Notes: generated by a model not told the origin, from the letters alone. Shown: positions 42,711 through 51,365, counted from the first letter of the stretch. The stretch: DNA of 64,000 nt from Halodesulfurarchaeum sp. HSR-GB (GCF_031432215.1 NZ_JAVKGN010000001.1:1417421-1481420), one strand, 5' to 3'. Translations and numbers: made by a program.

Positions 42711-44129
42711 ATGGTCGACCGGCTCGTGCTGGGTTGTGGGGAACTCTGCCGCGGCATCATTACTGAGATCCGCGATTGGCAGGGCGATCTGATGGTGATC
42801 GACCCGGACGAGCGGGCAGTCGATCATCTCCGGGACGTGTCGGTCAACGCGGAGGTTGGTGACATTACCGATCCGGACGCGATCGGCGAACGTGGCATCG
42901 ACCCGGACGTGATCGTCGTGTTGACCGAGTATCGACCACGGGCGACCGCGGCTGCCCACGCAGCCCGCGAGGCCTATCCCGGGGCCCAACTGCTCTCCTT
43001 GCCGGGCGAAACGGGCGACTATACACAGATTCCGGCGGTGGTCGACGGCGTGATCTCACCGGGTGGGCTGCTGCTCGACGAACTCGACGAACGGTACTTT
43101 GCGGCCGAGCCGGATCGATTGGCGGCGCTTCGGGATACGTTGCGGGTGATGGACGGGACACTCACCATCTGCACACACGACAATCCGGACCCGGATGCGC
43201 TGGGCGCTGCGCTGGCGCTTCGGGCGATCGCGGAGCGCTTTTCGGTGCCAGCCAAGATTTGCTATTTCGGGGATATCACTCACCAGGAGAACCGAGCCTT
43301 CGTTAATCTGCTCGACGTGGATCTGGAGGCGCTGGCGGACCCAGCGGAGTTCGAGGCGGATCACCTCGCCCTGGTCGATCACAGCCGTCCGGGGGTAAAC
43401 GACCAGCTCGCGCCCGATACACCCGTCGACATCGTGATCGATCATCACCCGCCGACGGAACTCCCGGAGGCGTCCTTCGTGGACGTCCGCTCGGATGTCG
43501 GGGCCACCAGTACGCTGCTCGTCGATTACCTCCGTGGGTACGACATCGACGTCGAGACCGAGGTGGCCACTGGACTCCTCTACGGGATCCGTGTCGACAC
43601 GCGGGATTTCGGGCGTGAGACCACCGAACGGGACTTCGAGGCGGCCGCCTGGCTGCTCCCTCGGGCCGATCTCGACGCGCTGGTTCGAATCGAAAGTCCC
43701 TCACTGAGTCCAACCACCCTCGAGACGATCGGCGAGGCGATTCGGAAACGGCACGTGGCAGATGGGGTGCTCACGACCTGTGTGGGGATGATCCAGTCGC
43801 GTGACTCGCTGGCCCAGGCGGCGGATCGACTCCTGGGATTAGAGGATGTCACAGTGACGGTGGTCTACGGCTACACTGACGATACAGTACACCTTTCCGG
43901 GCGAGCGCGAGGTGGGACGGCCGACCTCGGACAGGTGTTTCGCCAGGCGTTTGACGACCTCGGGAGCGCTGGGGGCCACGAGTCGATGGCGGGCGCACAG
44001 CTCTCACTCGGGATTTTCCAGGCCCTCGGGGACGAACGCGTGCAAACCCAGCTCACCGAGATCGTCGAGGAGCAGATCGAGGGCCGTCTTCGGGCCGCCC
44101 TGAAGGATCTGGACGCAAACGTTGCCTGA
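42711..44129 (+). CDS. TrkA-N domain / DHH phosphoesterase fusion
   Basis: 472 residues. Residues ~1-125 form a Rossmann-like TrkA-N domain ('LVLGCGELCRGII', 'DVSVNAEVGDITDP', 'VIVVLTEY'). The rest is a DHH/DHHA1 phosphoesterase: 'HDNPDPDALGAALAL', 'ALVDHSRPG', 'VIDHHPP' and the DHHA1 'SGRARGGTADLGQVFRQAF'. Proteins of this kind could degrade cyclic dinucleotides or nanoRNA with nucleotide sensing by the TrkA part; the substrate is not fixed by sequence. ATG 42711 (MVDRLVLG) follows the upstream gene by 46 bases. Confidence 0.85.
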   Translation: MVDRLVLGCGELCRGIITEIRDWQGDLMVIDPDERAVDHLRDVSVNAEVGDITDPDAIGERGIDPDVIVVLTEYRPRATAAAHAAREAYPGAQLLSLPGETGDYTQIPAVVDGVISPGGLLLDELDERYFAAEPDRLAALRDTLRVMDGTLTICTHDNPDPDALGAALALRAIAERFSVPAKICYFGDITHQENRAFVNLLDVDLEALADPAEFEADHLALVDHSRPGVNDQLAPDTPVDIVIDHHPPTELPEASFVDVRSDVGATSTLLVDYLRGYDIDVETEVATGLLYGIRVDTRDFGRETTERDFEAAAWLLPRADLDALVRIESPSLSPTTLETIGEAIRKRHVADGVLTTCVGMIQSRDSLAQAADRLLGLEDVTVTVVYGYTDDTVHLSGRARGGTADLGQVFRQAFDDLGSAGGHESMAGAQLSLGIFQALGDERVQTQLTEIVEEQIEGRLRAALKDLDANVA

Positions 44130-44162
44130 AACGGGGGTCACAGGCCCGAGAGTCGAACGAAA

Positions 44163-44171
44163 CCTATTTTT
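44163..44171 (+). promoter_or_regulatory. TATA box upstream of the leader ORF
   Basis: 'cctattttt' at 44163-44171 is a good TATA-like box. ATG 44200 lies about 30 bases downstream, so the transcript is expected to start at or just before this ATG. Confidence 0.55.
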
Positions 44172-44199
44172 GACGCTATCGAGTTTCCCCAATCACACC

Positions 44200-44292
44200 A
44201 TGGCAATCCGTACCGGAGCCACGCCGGAGCCACGATTTGTACCCGTCCCCACGGAAGGGAGCCGGAACCACTCGATTCGAGGTGACCGCTAA
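44200..44292 (+). CDS. 30-residue leader ORF coupled to the aminotransferase
   Basis: ATG 44200 to TAA 44290-44292: starts MAIRTGATPEPRF and ends NHSIRGDR. The last base of its stop is the first base of the aminotransferase ATG (TAATG), the tightest stop/start coupling possible. It follows a TATA box at leaderless distance, and no Shine-Dalgarno sequence is seen directly in front of the downstream gene apart from 'gaggtgacc'. It may set translation of the downstream gene. The peptide has no recognised family. It is basic (four Arg), unlike most proteins in this window. Confidence 0.5.
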   Translation: MAIRTGATPEPRFVPVPTEGSRNHSIRGDR

Positions 44293-45452
44293 TGGAGTTC
44301 GCCGAGCGCGTCCACGCTGTCGAACCGGCGGCCCCCTTCGTCATTTCGAATCTCGTCTCCGAGCTCGAGGAACAGGAAGACGCCGACATCGTCGATCTGA
44401 GTGTCGGCCAACCAGACGTCGAGACGCCCCAGCACGTCATCGACGCGACCAAGGATGCTCTCGACGCCGGACACACGACCTACACACCCTCCAACGGCCT
44501 GCTCTCCCTGCGCGAGTCGATCGCAGGCTACCTCCAGGATCGGTTCGATCTGGATTACGGGCCCGAGAACATCATCGCGACCCCGGGTGGCAAGCACGCC
44601 CTCTACGAGACCCTGCAGGCCATCGTCGACCCCGGCGACGAGGTCATCGTCATCGACCCGGTCTGGTCCTCCTACGAGCCGATGGTCAAGCTGGCCGGTG
44701 GCGAGGCCGTCCACGTCGGGACCGCGCCGTATGACTTCCAGCTCGAGCCGGCACTCGACGATCTGGAGGCCGCTGTCAGCGACGACACGGCTCTCATCAT
44801 GCTCAACTCGCCGAACAACCCCAGCGGGATGGTGTTCTCCGAGGCCGCCTTCGAGGGCGTCCGTGACATCGCGGTGGAGTATGACCTCCCGGTACTCTCC
44901 GATGAGATCTACGCCGAGTTGCTCTACGGTGACAACGAGCAGCGCAGCCTCGCGACCTACGACGGCATGATGGAGCGGACGATCACCATCAACGGGTTCT
45001 CCAAGACCTTCTCGATGACCGGTTACCGGCTGGGCTTCATGGCCGCGCCGACCGATCACACCACCCAGGCCGGCAAGGTTCACTCCCACTCGGTCTCCTG
45101 TGCCTCGAACTTCGTCCAGCGCGCGGGCATCGAGGCTCTGGAGAACACCGACATCGACGCTTTCACGGGCGACATGATGGAGACCTTCGAGGCCCGTCGG
45201 GATCTCCTGGTCGACCTGCTGGAGGAGCGGGACATCAACGTCATGGTCCCGGAAGGAGCCTTCTACGTGATGTTCGAGATCGACTCCGATGACGACATGG
45301 AGTATTGCAAGGACGCCGTCCGCGAGGCGGGTGTCGGCCTCGTGCCCGGTCAGGCCTTCAACACGCCGGGCTATGTCCGTGCGTCACTCGTCGAGACCGA
45401 GTCCCGCATCCAGGAAGGGATCGACCGGCTCGAGGACGCCGGCTTCCTGTAG
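44292..45452 (+). CDS. PLP-dependent class I aminotransferase (2)
   Basis: 386 residues, fold type I. 'YTPSNGLLSLRESIAGYL', 'SPNNPSGMVFSEA', 'VLSDEIYAELLYG', PLP Lys in 'NGFSKTFSMTGYRLGF' and 'GYVRASLVE' (substrate Arg). It resembles the paralogue at 24.8 kb. It is followed by a 2-hydroxyacid dehydrogenase, so one plausible job is interconversion of serine, alanine or glyoxylate with hydroxypyruvate or pyruvate. That pairing is inference. Translation is probably coupled to the leader ORF ending at 44292. Confidence 0.9.
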   Translation: MEFAERVHAVEPAAPFVISNLVSELEEQEDADIVDLSVGQPDVETPQHVIDATKDALDAGHTTYTPSNGLLSLRESIAGYLQDRFDLDYGPENIIATPGGKHALYETLQAIVDPGDEVIVIDPVWSSYEPMVKLAGGEAVHVGTAPYDFQLEPALDDLEAAVSDDTALIMLNSPNNPSGMVFSEAAFEGVRDIAVEYDLPVLSDEIYAELLYGDNEQRSLATYDGMMERTITINGFSKTFSMTGYRLGFMAAPTDHTTQAGKVHSHSVSCASNFVQRAGIEALENTDIDAFTGDMMETFEARRDLLVDLLEERDINVMVPEGAFYVMFEIDSDDDMEYCKDAVREAGVGLVPGQAFNTPGYVRASLVETESRIQEGIDRLEDAGFL

Positions 45453-45508
45453 TCGCAAAATTTCACCCGACCCCGACCTTCAAACCCACCCCACAAGGAG
45501 ACATATCC

Positions 45509-46507
45509 ATGGCAGACAAACCGACTGTATACGTCACGCGTCGAATCCCCGACGCCGGTATCGAACGCCTCGAAGAAAATTATGACGTCCACGTCTGGGA
45601 GGAGAAGACACCACCCTCCAAAGAACACATCATCGAGACCCTGGCAGACCTCGAAGCGGAGGGACTGCTCTGTCTGCTCTCCGATGACATCGACGGTGAG
45701 GTGATGGACGCCTCGCCGAACCTCGAAGTCATTTCCACGTTCTCGGTCGGCTATGACCACATCGACATGGACGCGGCGGCCGAACGGGACATCCCCGTCG
45801 GACACACGCCGGGTGTCCTCTCGGAGACGACCGCCGACTTCGCCTGGTCGCTTCTGATGACCACCGCCCGCCGGACCGTCGAGGGTCAGGACTACGTCCT
45901 CGATGGCGAGTGGGAGACCTGGGGTCCGACCCTGCTGACCGGGCCGGACGTTCACCACGCGACTCTCGGTGTGATCGGGATGGGCAACATCGGAACGGAG
46001 GTCGCCCGCCGGGCGGCCGGCTTCGACATGGACGTGCTTTACTCCGACGTCGAGCCCAACGAGGACGCCGAGGCCGAACTCGCCGAAGTCGGCGTCGACG
46101 CCCAGTTCGTCGACCAGGACGAACTGCTGGCTCAGAGTGACTTCGTCTCGCTACATGTCCCGCTGATGGACGCGACCCACCACCTCATCGGCGAGTCGGA
46201 GTTCCAGCAGATGAAGGAGGAAGCCATCCTGATCAACACCAGCCGCGGCCCGGTCGTGGACCCCGACGCGCTGTACACGGCCCTGGAAAAGGACTGGATC
46301 ACCCGTGCCGGGCTTGACGTGACCGAACCCGAGCCGCTGCCGGCGGATCACGAACTGACCGACCACATCCCCGAAAAGCTGGTCGTGACCCCGCACATTG
46401 CGAGCGCGAGCATCCAGACCCGGAACAAGATGGCCCGGATGGCCGCGGACAACCTTGCCGCCGGGCTCGAGGGCAATCCGCTGCCGAACTCCGCCCACCA
46501 GGACTGA
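45509..46507 (+). CDS. D-2-hydroxyacid dehydrogenase (hydroxypyruvate/glyoxylate reductase type)
   Basis: 332 residues. The Rossmann motif is 'LGVIGMGNIGTEVARR' (~150-165), the catalytic Arg is in 'ILINTSRGPVVD', a Glu follows in 'VTEPEPLP' and the His in 'VVTPHIASAS'. Position of Asp/Ser after beta-2 ('YSDVEPNEDA') leaves NAD versus NADP open. A clear Shine-Dalgarno 'aaggaga' (45494-45500) precedes ATG 45509. It follows the aminotransferase by 56 bases and probably acts with it. Confidence 0.9.
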   Translation: MADKPTVYVTRRIPDAGIERLEENYDVHVWEEKTPPSKEHIIETLADLEAEGLLCLLSDDIDGEVMDASPNLEVISTFSVGYDHIDMDAAAERDIPVGHTPGVLSETTADFAWSLLMTTARRTVEGQDYVLDGEWETWGPTLLTGPDVHHATLGVIGMGNIGTEVARRAAGFDMDVLYSDVEPNEDAEAELAEVGVDAQFVDQDELLAQSDFVSLHVPLMDATHHLIGESEFQQMKEEAILINTSRGPVVDPDALYTALEKDWITRAGLDVTEPEPLPADHELTDHIPEKLVVTPHIASASIQTRNKMARMAADNLAAGLEGNPLPNSAHQD

Positions 46508-46581
46508 AAAGAGGGAAGGACGGCGGGCCCCAAACCCGCGTATGAACCACGAGACGAGACCGCGATCGAAAGGAGGAGACG

Positions 46582-47403
46582 ATGGACTCGCCGTTTGAAA
46601 CCGACCTCGAGAGTAGCTCCGATCGCCCTCGGGTCGAGGAGTACATGACCCAGGACGTGGCCACAGTTTCGGCCGACGAGACTGTCGGGGCCGTCGCCAA
46701 GCGGATTATCGAAAGCGAGGATCATAACGGCTTCCCGGTGACCGACGGTCGGCGGGTCGAGGGATTTGTTTCGGCCCGCGATCTTCTACTGGTGGATCCG
46801 GACACGCCACTCTTCCGAGTGATGAGCGAGGAGCTCATCGTCGCCCATCCGGAGATGAAAGTCACAGACGCCGCCAGAGTTATCCTCCGGTCGGGCATCC
46901 AGAAACTCCCCGTGGTCGACGACGCCGGGAACCTGGTCGGAATTATCTCGAACGCCGACGTGATCCGCAGCCAGATCGAACGGGCGACCCCCGAGAAGGT
47001 CGGCAAACTCAAGCGGACCCTGGAGACAATCCACGACATCGAGGCCGACGAGGAGCGCCGCACGATATCGCTTGGGGATCTCACGCCGACACAGAGCACT
47101 GTGTATGCGGACGAACTCGAAGGCCGCGAGTACGAACTCGAACGTGGTCTCGCCGAACCCCTGGTCGTCATCGACAACGGCGGTGACCTGCTCCTGGCCG
47201 ACGGACACCACCGGGTCATGGCGGCTCGCCGGGCCGGAATCGAGGAGATGGACGCCTACGTCATCGTGCTTCCGGGCCGGATCGATCTCGGGATGGCCCG
47301 GACCGCCCGCAAAGAGGGACTGGAATCGCTGGCTGACGTGGAGATCGTCGATTACGCCCGACACCCGCTCGTCGAAGCGACCGAACGGCTGACAGACGAG
47401 TGA
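46582..47403 (+). CDS. CBS-pair protein with C-terminal ParB/Spo0J-like nuclease-type domain
   Basis: 273 residues. Two CBS motifs at about 20-75 and 85-130 ('MTQDVATVSADETVGAV', 'GFPVTDGRRVEGFV', 'KLPVVDDAGNLVGIISNADV') bind an adenine nucleotide in many families. The C-terminal part carries 'LAEPLVVIDNGGDLLLADGHHRVMAARR', close to the ParB/Srx 'ADGHHR' core that in ParB binds CTP. There is no HTH of plasmid ParB. A Shine-Dalgarno 'aaggagga' (46570-46577) precedes ATG 46582. The role is not known; a nucleotide-sensing regulator or phosphatase/kinase-like activity is possible. Confidence 0.85.
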   Translation: MDSPFETDLESSSDRPRVEEYMTQDVATVSADETVGAVAKRIIESEDHNGFPVTDGRRVEGFVSARDLLLVDPDTPLFRVMSEELIVAHPEMKVTDAARVILRSGIQKLPVVDDAGNLVGIISNADVIRSQIERATPEKVGKLKRTLETIHDIEADEERRTISLGDLTPTQSTVYADELEGREYELERGLAEPLVVIDNGGDLLLADGHHRVMAARRAGIEEMDAYVIVLPGRIDLGMARTARKEGLESLADVEIVDYARHPLVEATERLTDE

Positions 47404-47407
47404 AAGC

Positions 47408-47797
47408 TCAGACCGGTTCGAAGACGACGAGTCGATCGCCGTCGGTCTCGGTTTCACCGATCGTGATCGTCACTTCCTGACCGTTCTCGACATCCTGGGG
47501 GTCGATGCCGCGAACCTGGCCAGTCACGTTGACAGGTCCGAAGTCCACGATCGCGGTGGCATAGGGCGTATCGTCCAGGAACCGTGGGGTGGGAACGTGG
47601 ACGACGTTGTGGGCCACGATCGTCCCGACCTCGGGAAGTCCCGATTCGGAGAGTTCAGTTGCGCCACAGTCGGGACAGACCTGCCGCGGTGGTAGCGAGC
47701 CGTGTCCCTCTGGGCACTCCAGGTAGTAGGGTTCGCCCGCCGCGATGGCATCGAGGAAGTCGTCGTAGCCGGCGTCCCGGGCGGGTTCGTCGCTCAT
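47408..47797 (-). CDS. Zn-ribbon/OB-fold DUF35 protein partner of thiolase
   Basis: 129 residues. The zinc ribbon has Cys in 'LECPEGHGSLPPRQVCPDCG', followed by the OB-fold ('VGTIVAHNVVHVPTPRF', 'AIVDFGPVNVTGQVRG'). In archaea DUF35 proteins form a channel between acetoacetyl-CoA thiolase and HMG-CoA synthase, moving the acyl-CoA intermediate. Its start overlaps the stop of the thiolase gene by 4 bases, which supports that complex. HMG-CoA synthase is not in the window. Confidence 0.88.
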   Translation of the reverse strand: MSDEPARDAGYDDFLDAIAAGEPYYLECPEGHGSLPPRQVCPDCGATELSESGLPEVGTIVAHNVVHVPTPRFLDDTPYATAIVDFGPVNVTGQVRGIDPQDVENGQEVTITIGETETDGDRLVVFEPV

Positions 47798-48960
47798 TCG
47801 ACCACCTCCAGGACGTGAACGGCGGTACTGGCGACCGTGCCCCCGGCGTTGTGTGTCACCCCGACCGTGGCGTCGGCCACGGCGTCGGAATTGTGATGCG
47901 TGCCCGCCAGGAGCTTTGCCATCTCGACGACCTGGCTCGCGCCGGTCGCCCCAACCGGATGCCCCTTCGCCTTCAGACCGCCCGAGAGGTTGACCGGGAG
48001 GTCACCCGTGGCCGTCGTCTCGCCGCGACGGGCGGCGGCGATCCCCTCGCCGGGTTCGAAAAAGCCCAGCGCCTCGATGGCCAGCGCCTCGGCGATGGTG
48101 AAACAGTCATGGACTTCCGCGAGGTCCACGTCGTCGGGATCGATTCCCGCGTCCGCGAAGGCCTCCGCACCCGCATCCTCGGCGGCGGGCGTGCGGGTCA
48201 GTTCTTCGCGGTCCTGCAACGCGAGTCGATCGCTGCCCTGTCCGGTCCCCGTGATCGCGACCGGGGCATCGAGGTCGTGTTCCTCCGCATAGGAGTCACT
48301 GACCAGGACCATCGCGGCCGCGCCGTCGGTGATCGGGCAGGCGTCGTAAAGGTGGATGGGCTCCGCGACCGGCGGGGCCTCCATCGCCGTCTCGACGTCG
48401 ATCTCCTTCTGGAACTGGGCGTACTCGTTCCCGAGTGCGTTCTGGTGGTTCTTCACGGCGATGTGGGCCAGATCCTCCCGTGTGCCGCCGTGTTCCTCGA
48501 AGTAGGCGTCCTCCATGAGCGCGTACGCGCCCGGGAAGGTCATCCCCGCTCGCACCTCGTAGAGGTCGTCGGCGGCGATCGCCAGCGCGTCGGTCGTCTC
48601 CGCCGTGGGCAGGTTGTTCATCCGCTCGGCCCCGCCGACGAGCACCACGTCAGCCTCGCCGTTGCGGACGTTCTGCACGGCCTGTCTGACAGCCACGCCG
48701 CTTGAGGCACACGCACTCTCGTATCGGGTCGAGGGGGCGTCGATGCCCAGGGCCTCGGCGGCGAGCGGGCCCATGTGGCCCTGGTGCTCGGCGAGTTCGC
48801 CCATGAAGTTCCCGAAGAACACCGATTCTACGTCTTCGCGGTCGACTCCGGCGTCCTCCAGGGCCGCCTCGCCTGCTTCCCCGAAGAGCGCTCGACTCGT
48901 TCGCTCCGGATGGACGCCGAAGTGGGTCAATCCACCCCCAGCGACTCGTACCCGCGTCAT
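47794..48960 (-). CDS. Thiolase family protein (acetyl-CoA C-acetyltransferase type)
   Basis: 388 residues, SCPx/archaeal thiolase-like. Catalytic Cys in 'YESACASSGVAVRQAV' (~84), 'GGLKAKGHPVGATGAS' (His) and 'GVTHNAGGTVAS' near the C-terminus. It condenses two acetyl-CoA for mevalonate synthesis (isoprenoid lipids) or cleaves acetoacetyl-CoA. It is followed by DUF35 in the same operon, the usual archaeal mevalonate arrangement. Confidence 0.9.
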   Translation of the reverse strand: MTRVRVAGGGLTHFGVHPERTSRALFGEAGEAALEDAGVDREDVESVFFGNFMGELAEHQGHMGPLAAEALGIDAPSTRYESACASSGVAVRQAVQNVRNGEADVVLVGGAERMNNLPTAETTDALAIAADDLYEVRAGMTFPGAYALMEDAYFEEHGGTREDLAHIAVKNHQNALGNEYAQFQKEIDVETAMEAPPVAEPIHLYDACPITDGAAAMVLVSDSYAEEHDLDAPVAITGTGQGSDRLALQDREELTRTPAAEDAGAEAFADAGIDPDDVDLAEVHDCFTIAEALAIEALGFFEPGEGIAAARRGETTATGDLPVNLSGGLKAKGHPVGATGASQVVEMAKLLAGTHHNSDAVADATVGVTHNAGGTVASTAVHVLEVVE

Positions 48961-49083
48961 GAGTACCCGATACTTGTCGACGGGCGATAAAAGTCATCGG
49001 GTATCGGGGCGAGCACCGGCCAGTCGACTGTGTACCATTGGTTGTGGTAACACTCAAGCCACTTGCCGGTCACCCCTTGCAGT

Positions 49084-49695
49084 GTGCCCGAGGAACTGAC
49101 CGCGCTGACCCACGTCGGGCCAGCGACTGCGGCCGTCCTCGAAGCCGCCGACATCGAGCCAGGGGACATCAGTAACCGTCAGGTCTCTCACGCGCAGCTG
49201 ATCGACGTCGGGGTCAATCCGGGCGTCGCCGCCCGAATCCGTCGGGAACATTCCTTGCCGTGGTCCTTCGACGGCAGTGGGGACGACCTGGATCGCCGCG
49301 CCGAGCAGGTCCGTGGGCTCCAGGACGGGGAGCGCGAGTGGGTCGCCGCGAGCGCGAACGGCTGGGACACGACCAAGCGCGGTGAGGAGGTCAAGACGAC
49401 CACGGAAGACGATTCGGGCTGGGAGCGCCGCCCCTGGCCCACCGAACCGGACCCGGAAACCGAGTTCGAGGCCGAAGCCGAGTGGCGCGAGCGAAGTCGG
49501 CCGACGCCGCTCTCGGAACTTCCCGAACTCGACGAGTCGGCGACGGCCACTCTCGCGGAGGCTGGGATCACTTCGGTCTCCCGTCTCGCGAGTTGTCATC
49601 CCGAACGGGTCGCCGACTCGCTGGGTATTGCAGCCGAGACCGTCCGGTCGTGGCGGGCGGCGGCCCGAGACCACAGTCCAGACGGGTTCAGTTAG
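49084..49695 (+). CDS. Helix-hairpin-helix haloarchaeal protein, unknown
   Basis: About 203 residues. Two helix-hairpin-helix-like units flank an acidic linker: 'LTALTHVGPATAAVLEAADI' near the N-terminus and 'LPELDESATATLAEAGITSV' near the C-terminus. HhH units bind DNA non-specifically or act in protein contacts. GTG 49084 (PEELTAL) is chosen because the domain starts there; an in-frame start at 49063 would add seven residues. The central linker is rich in Trp, Glu and Asp. The exact role is unknown. It is followed by fba. Confidence 0.72.
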   Translation: MPEELTALTHVGPATAAVLEAADIEPGDISNRQVSHAQLIDVGVNPGVAARIRREHSLPWSFDGSGDDLDRRAEQVRGLQDGEREWVAASANGWDTTKRGEEVKTTTEDDSGWERRPWPTEPDPETEFEAEAEWRERSRPTPLSELPELDESATATLAEAGITSVSRLASCHPERVADSLGIAAETVRSWRAAARDHSPDGFS

Positions 49696-49705
49696 ACTAT
49701 TATAC
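49694..49705 (+). promoter_or_regulatory. TATA box of the fba-fbp operon
   Basis: 'gactattatacg' (49695-49706) is a good TATA box, about 27 bases before ATG 49728, so the transcript is likely leaderless. It partly overlaps the end of the HhH gene. Confidence 0.6.
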
Positions 49706-49727
49706 GTGTCTCCCCCAGTTTTCCCTG

Positions 49728-50519
49728 ATGCGATCACTCGAAGGTTCCCCGATCGCGAGGGACGGCAAACTGCTGGTCCTCGCCTACGATCACGGACTGG
49801 AGCACGGGCCGACTGACTTCGATCCGGTGCCGGAGACGATGGACCCGGAGACGGTCTTCGATCTCGCGACCCACGACGCGGTCACCGGCTTCGCCGTCCA
49901 GAAGGGCGTCGCCGAGGCCTACTATCCCTCTTATGAGGACAGCGTGAACCTCGTCGCGAAGCTCAACGGCACGTCGAACCTCTGGATGGGCGAGTACGAC
50001 AGTGCCGTCAACTGGTCGGTCGAGTACGCGAACGAGCTGGGGGCCGACGCGATCGGCTTCACGCTCTATGGCGGCTCGAATCACGAGGTCGAGATGGCCG
50101 AGGAGTTCGCGCAGGCTCAGGAGGCCGCCCGCGAGCACGACCTGCCAGCCATCATGTGGTCCTATCCGCGTGGCCAGGGTGTGAAAAACGACACCAAAGA
50201 CGAGATCATCGCCTACGCGGCCCGCCAGGCCCTGGAACTCGGGGCCGACGTGGCCAAGGTCAAATACCCCGGGAGTCCGAAGGCCATGGAGTGGGTCACT
50301 GAGTCGGCCGGGCCGGTCAAGGTGATTATGAGCGGTGGGTCGAAAACCTCCGACCGCGAGTTCCTCGAATCCGTTCAGAACGTGCTCGACGCTGGCGGCG
50401 ACGGCCTGGCCGTGGGCCGGAACGTCTGGCAGCGCGAGAACGCCGAGGCGATGCTCGACGCCCTCGAAGCCCTCATCTTCGAGGAGTCCGGGGTCGATGC
50501 CGCACTCGATCGGATGTAG
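49728..50519 (+). CDS. fba: Fructose-bisphosphate aldolase, archaeal class I (FbaB-like)
   Basis: 263 residues, TIM barrel with a Schiff-base Lys. 'LAYDHGLEHGPTDF' near the N-terminus, 'GVKNDTKDEIIAYAARQALELGADVAKVKYPG' (cited in part: 'ADVAKVKYPG') with the barrel Lys, and 'KVIMSGGSKTSD' are typical of the archaeal DhnA family. It cleaves or forms fructose-1,6-bisphosphate. The leaderless TATA box decides ATG 49728. It is directly followed by fbp. Confidence 0.92.
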   Translation: MRSLEGSPIARDGKLLVLAYDHGLEHGPTDFDPVPETMDPETVFDLATHDAVTGFAVQKGVAEAYYPSYEDSVNLVAKLNGTSNLWMGEYDSAVNWSVEYANELGADAIGFTLYGGSNHEVEMAEEFAQAQEAAREHDLPAIMWSYPRGQGVKNDTKDEIIAYAARQALELGADVAKVKYPGSPKAMEWVTESAGPVKVIMSGGSKTSDREFLESVQNVLDAGGDGLAVGRNVWQRENAEAMLDALEALIFEESGVDAALDRM

Positions 50520-51365
50520 ATGGCGACGGACACAGACCCAATCGAGGCCGTCTTCGAGGTCGTAGCGAGTGTCGCCCCCGAGATCCGTGCTGGGCTGCCA
50601 GGTCGTCGAACCGCCCTCGACTCGGAGAACGTCACCGGCGACACCCAGCTGGCCGCCGACGTCTGGGCCGACGAACTGCTCTACGACCGGCTTGGCGAGG
50701 TCGAGGGGATCGGCGAGTACGCCAGTGAGGAACGGGAAACCGTAACAGACATCGGCGAGGGCTATGCTGTCGCCCTGGATCCCCTCGATGGCTCCTCGAA
50801 CCTCCGGTCGAACAACCCGATGGGGACGGTCGTCGGGGTTTACGACGGTTCGCTTCCCACTTCGGGACAGGACCTGGTCGCCGCCGGGTTCGTCCTGTAC
50901 GGACCCATAACCACCATGGTTATCGCCCAGGAGGGGCAGCCCGAGGGGTACGTCGTCGAGGACGGCACCCGTCGGTCGACCGGCCCGGTTGAACTGCCCG
51001 CCGACCCGACCGTGTATGGATTTGGCGGTCGGGTTCCGGAGTGGTCCGAAGCCTTCGATGAGTACGTGAGCGAGGTGCAGGACGAACTGAAGCTCCGCTA
51101 TGGCGGCGCGATGATTGCGGACGTAAGTCAGGTGCTCACCTACGGTGGCATCTTCGGCTATCCGGCACTGTCCTCCCGTCCGAACGGAAAACTCCGACTG
51201 CTCTTCGAATCCGCGCCGATCGCCTACGTGGTCGAACAGGCCGGCGGGGCCTCGACTGACGGCGAGCAGTCGCTGCTGGACATCGAGGCCACGGACCTTC
51301 ACCAGCGGACGCCCACCTTCGTGGGCAACGAATCGTACATCCACCGACTGGAAGAAGCGGTGTAG
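50520..51365 (+). CDS. fbp: Fructose-1,6-bisphosphatase (FBPase/IMPase fold)
   Basis: 281 residues. 'ALDPLDGSSNLRSNNPMGTVVGVY' (cited in part: 'DPLDGSSNLRSN') is the metal-binding Asp motif, with an upstream acidic 'YASEERETV' and a C-terminal 'ALSSRPNGKLRLLFESAPIAYVVEQAGG' (cited in part: 'YVVEQAGG'). It releases phosphate from fructose-1,6-bisphosphate, the irreversible gluconeogenic step. Its ATG follows the fba stop directly (tagATG), so the two are translated together. Confidence 0.9.
   Translation: MATDTDPIEAVFEVVASVAPEIRAGLPGRRTALDSENVTGDTQLAADVWADELLYDRLGEVEGIGEYASEERETVTDIGEGYAVALDPLDGSSNLRSNNPMGTVVGVYDGSLPTSGQDLVAAGFVLYGPITTMVIAQEGQPEGYVVEDGTRRSTGPVELPADPTVYGFGGRVPEWSEAFDEYVSEVQDELKLRYGGAMIADVSQVLTYGGIFGYPALSSRPNGKLRLLFESAPIAYVVEQAGGASTDGEQSLLDIEATDLHQRTPTFVGNESYIHRLEEAV

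Noticed and set aside
46542-46598. 18-codon ORF before the CBS-ParB gene as a leader peptide
   Set aside because: It spans the Shine-Dalgarno 'aaggagga' of the main gene and no TATA box fits; probably chance.
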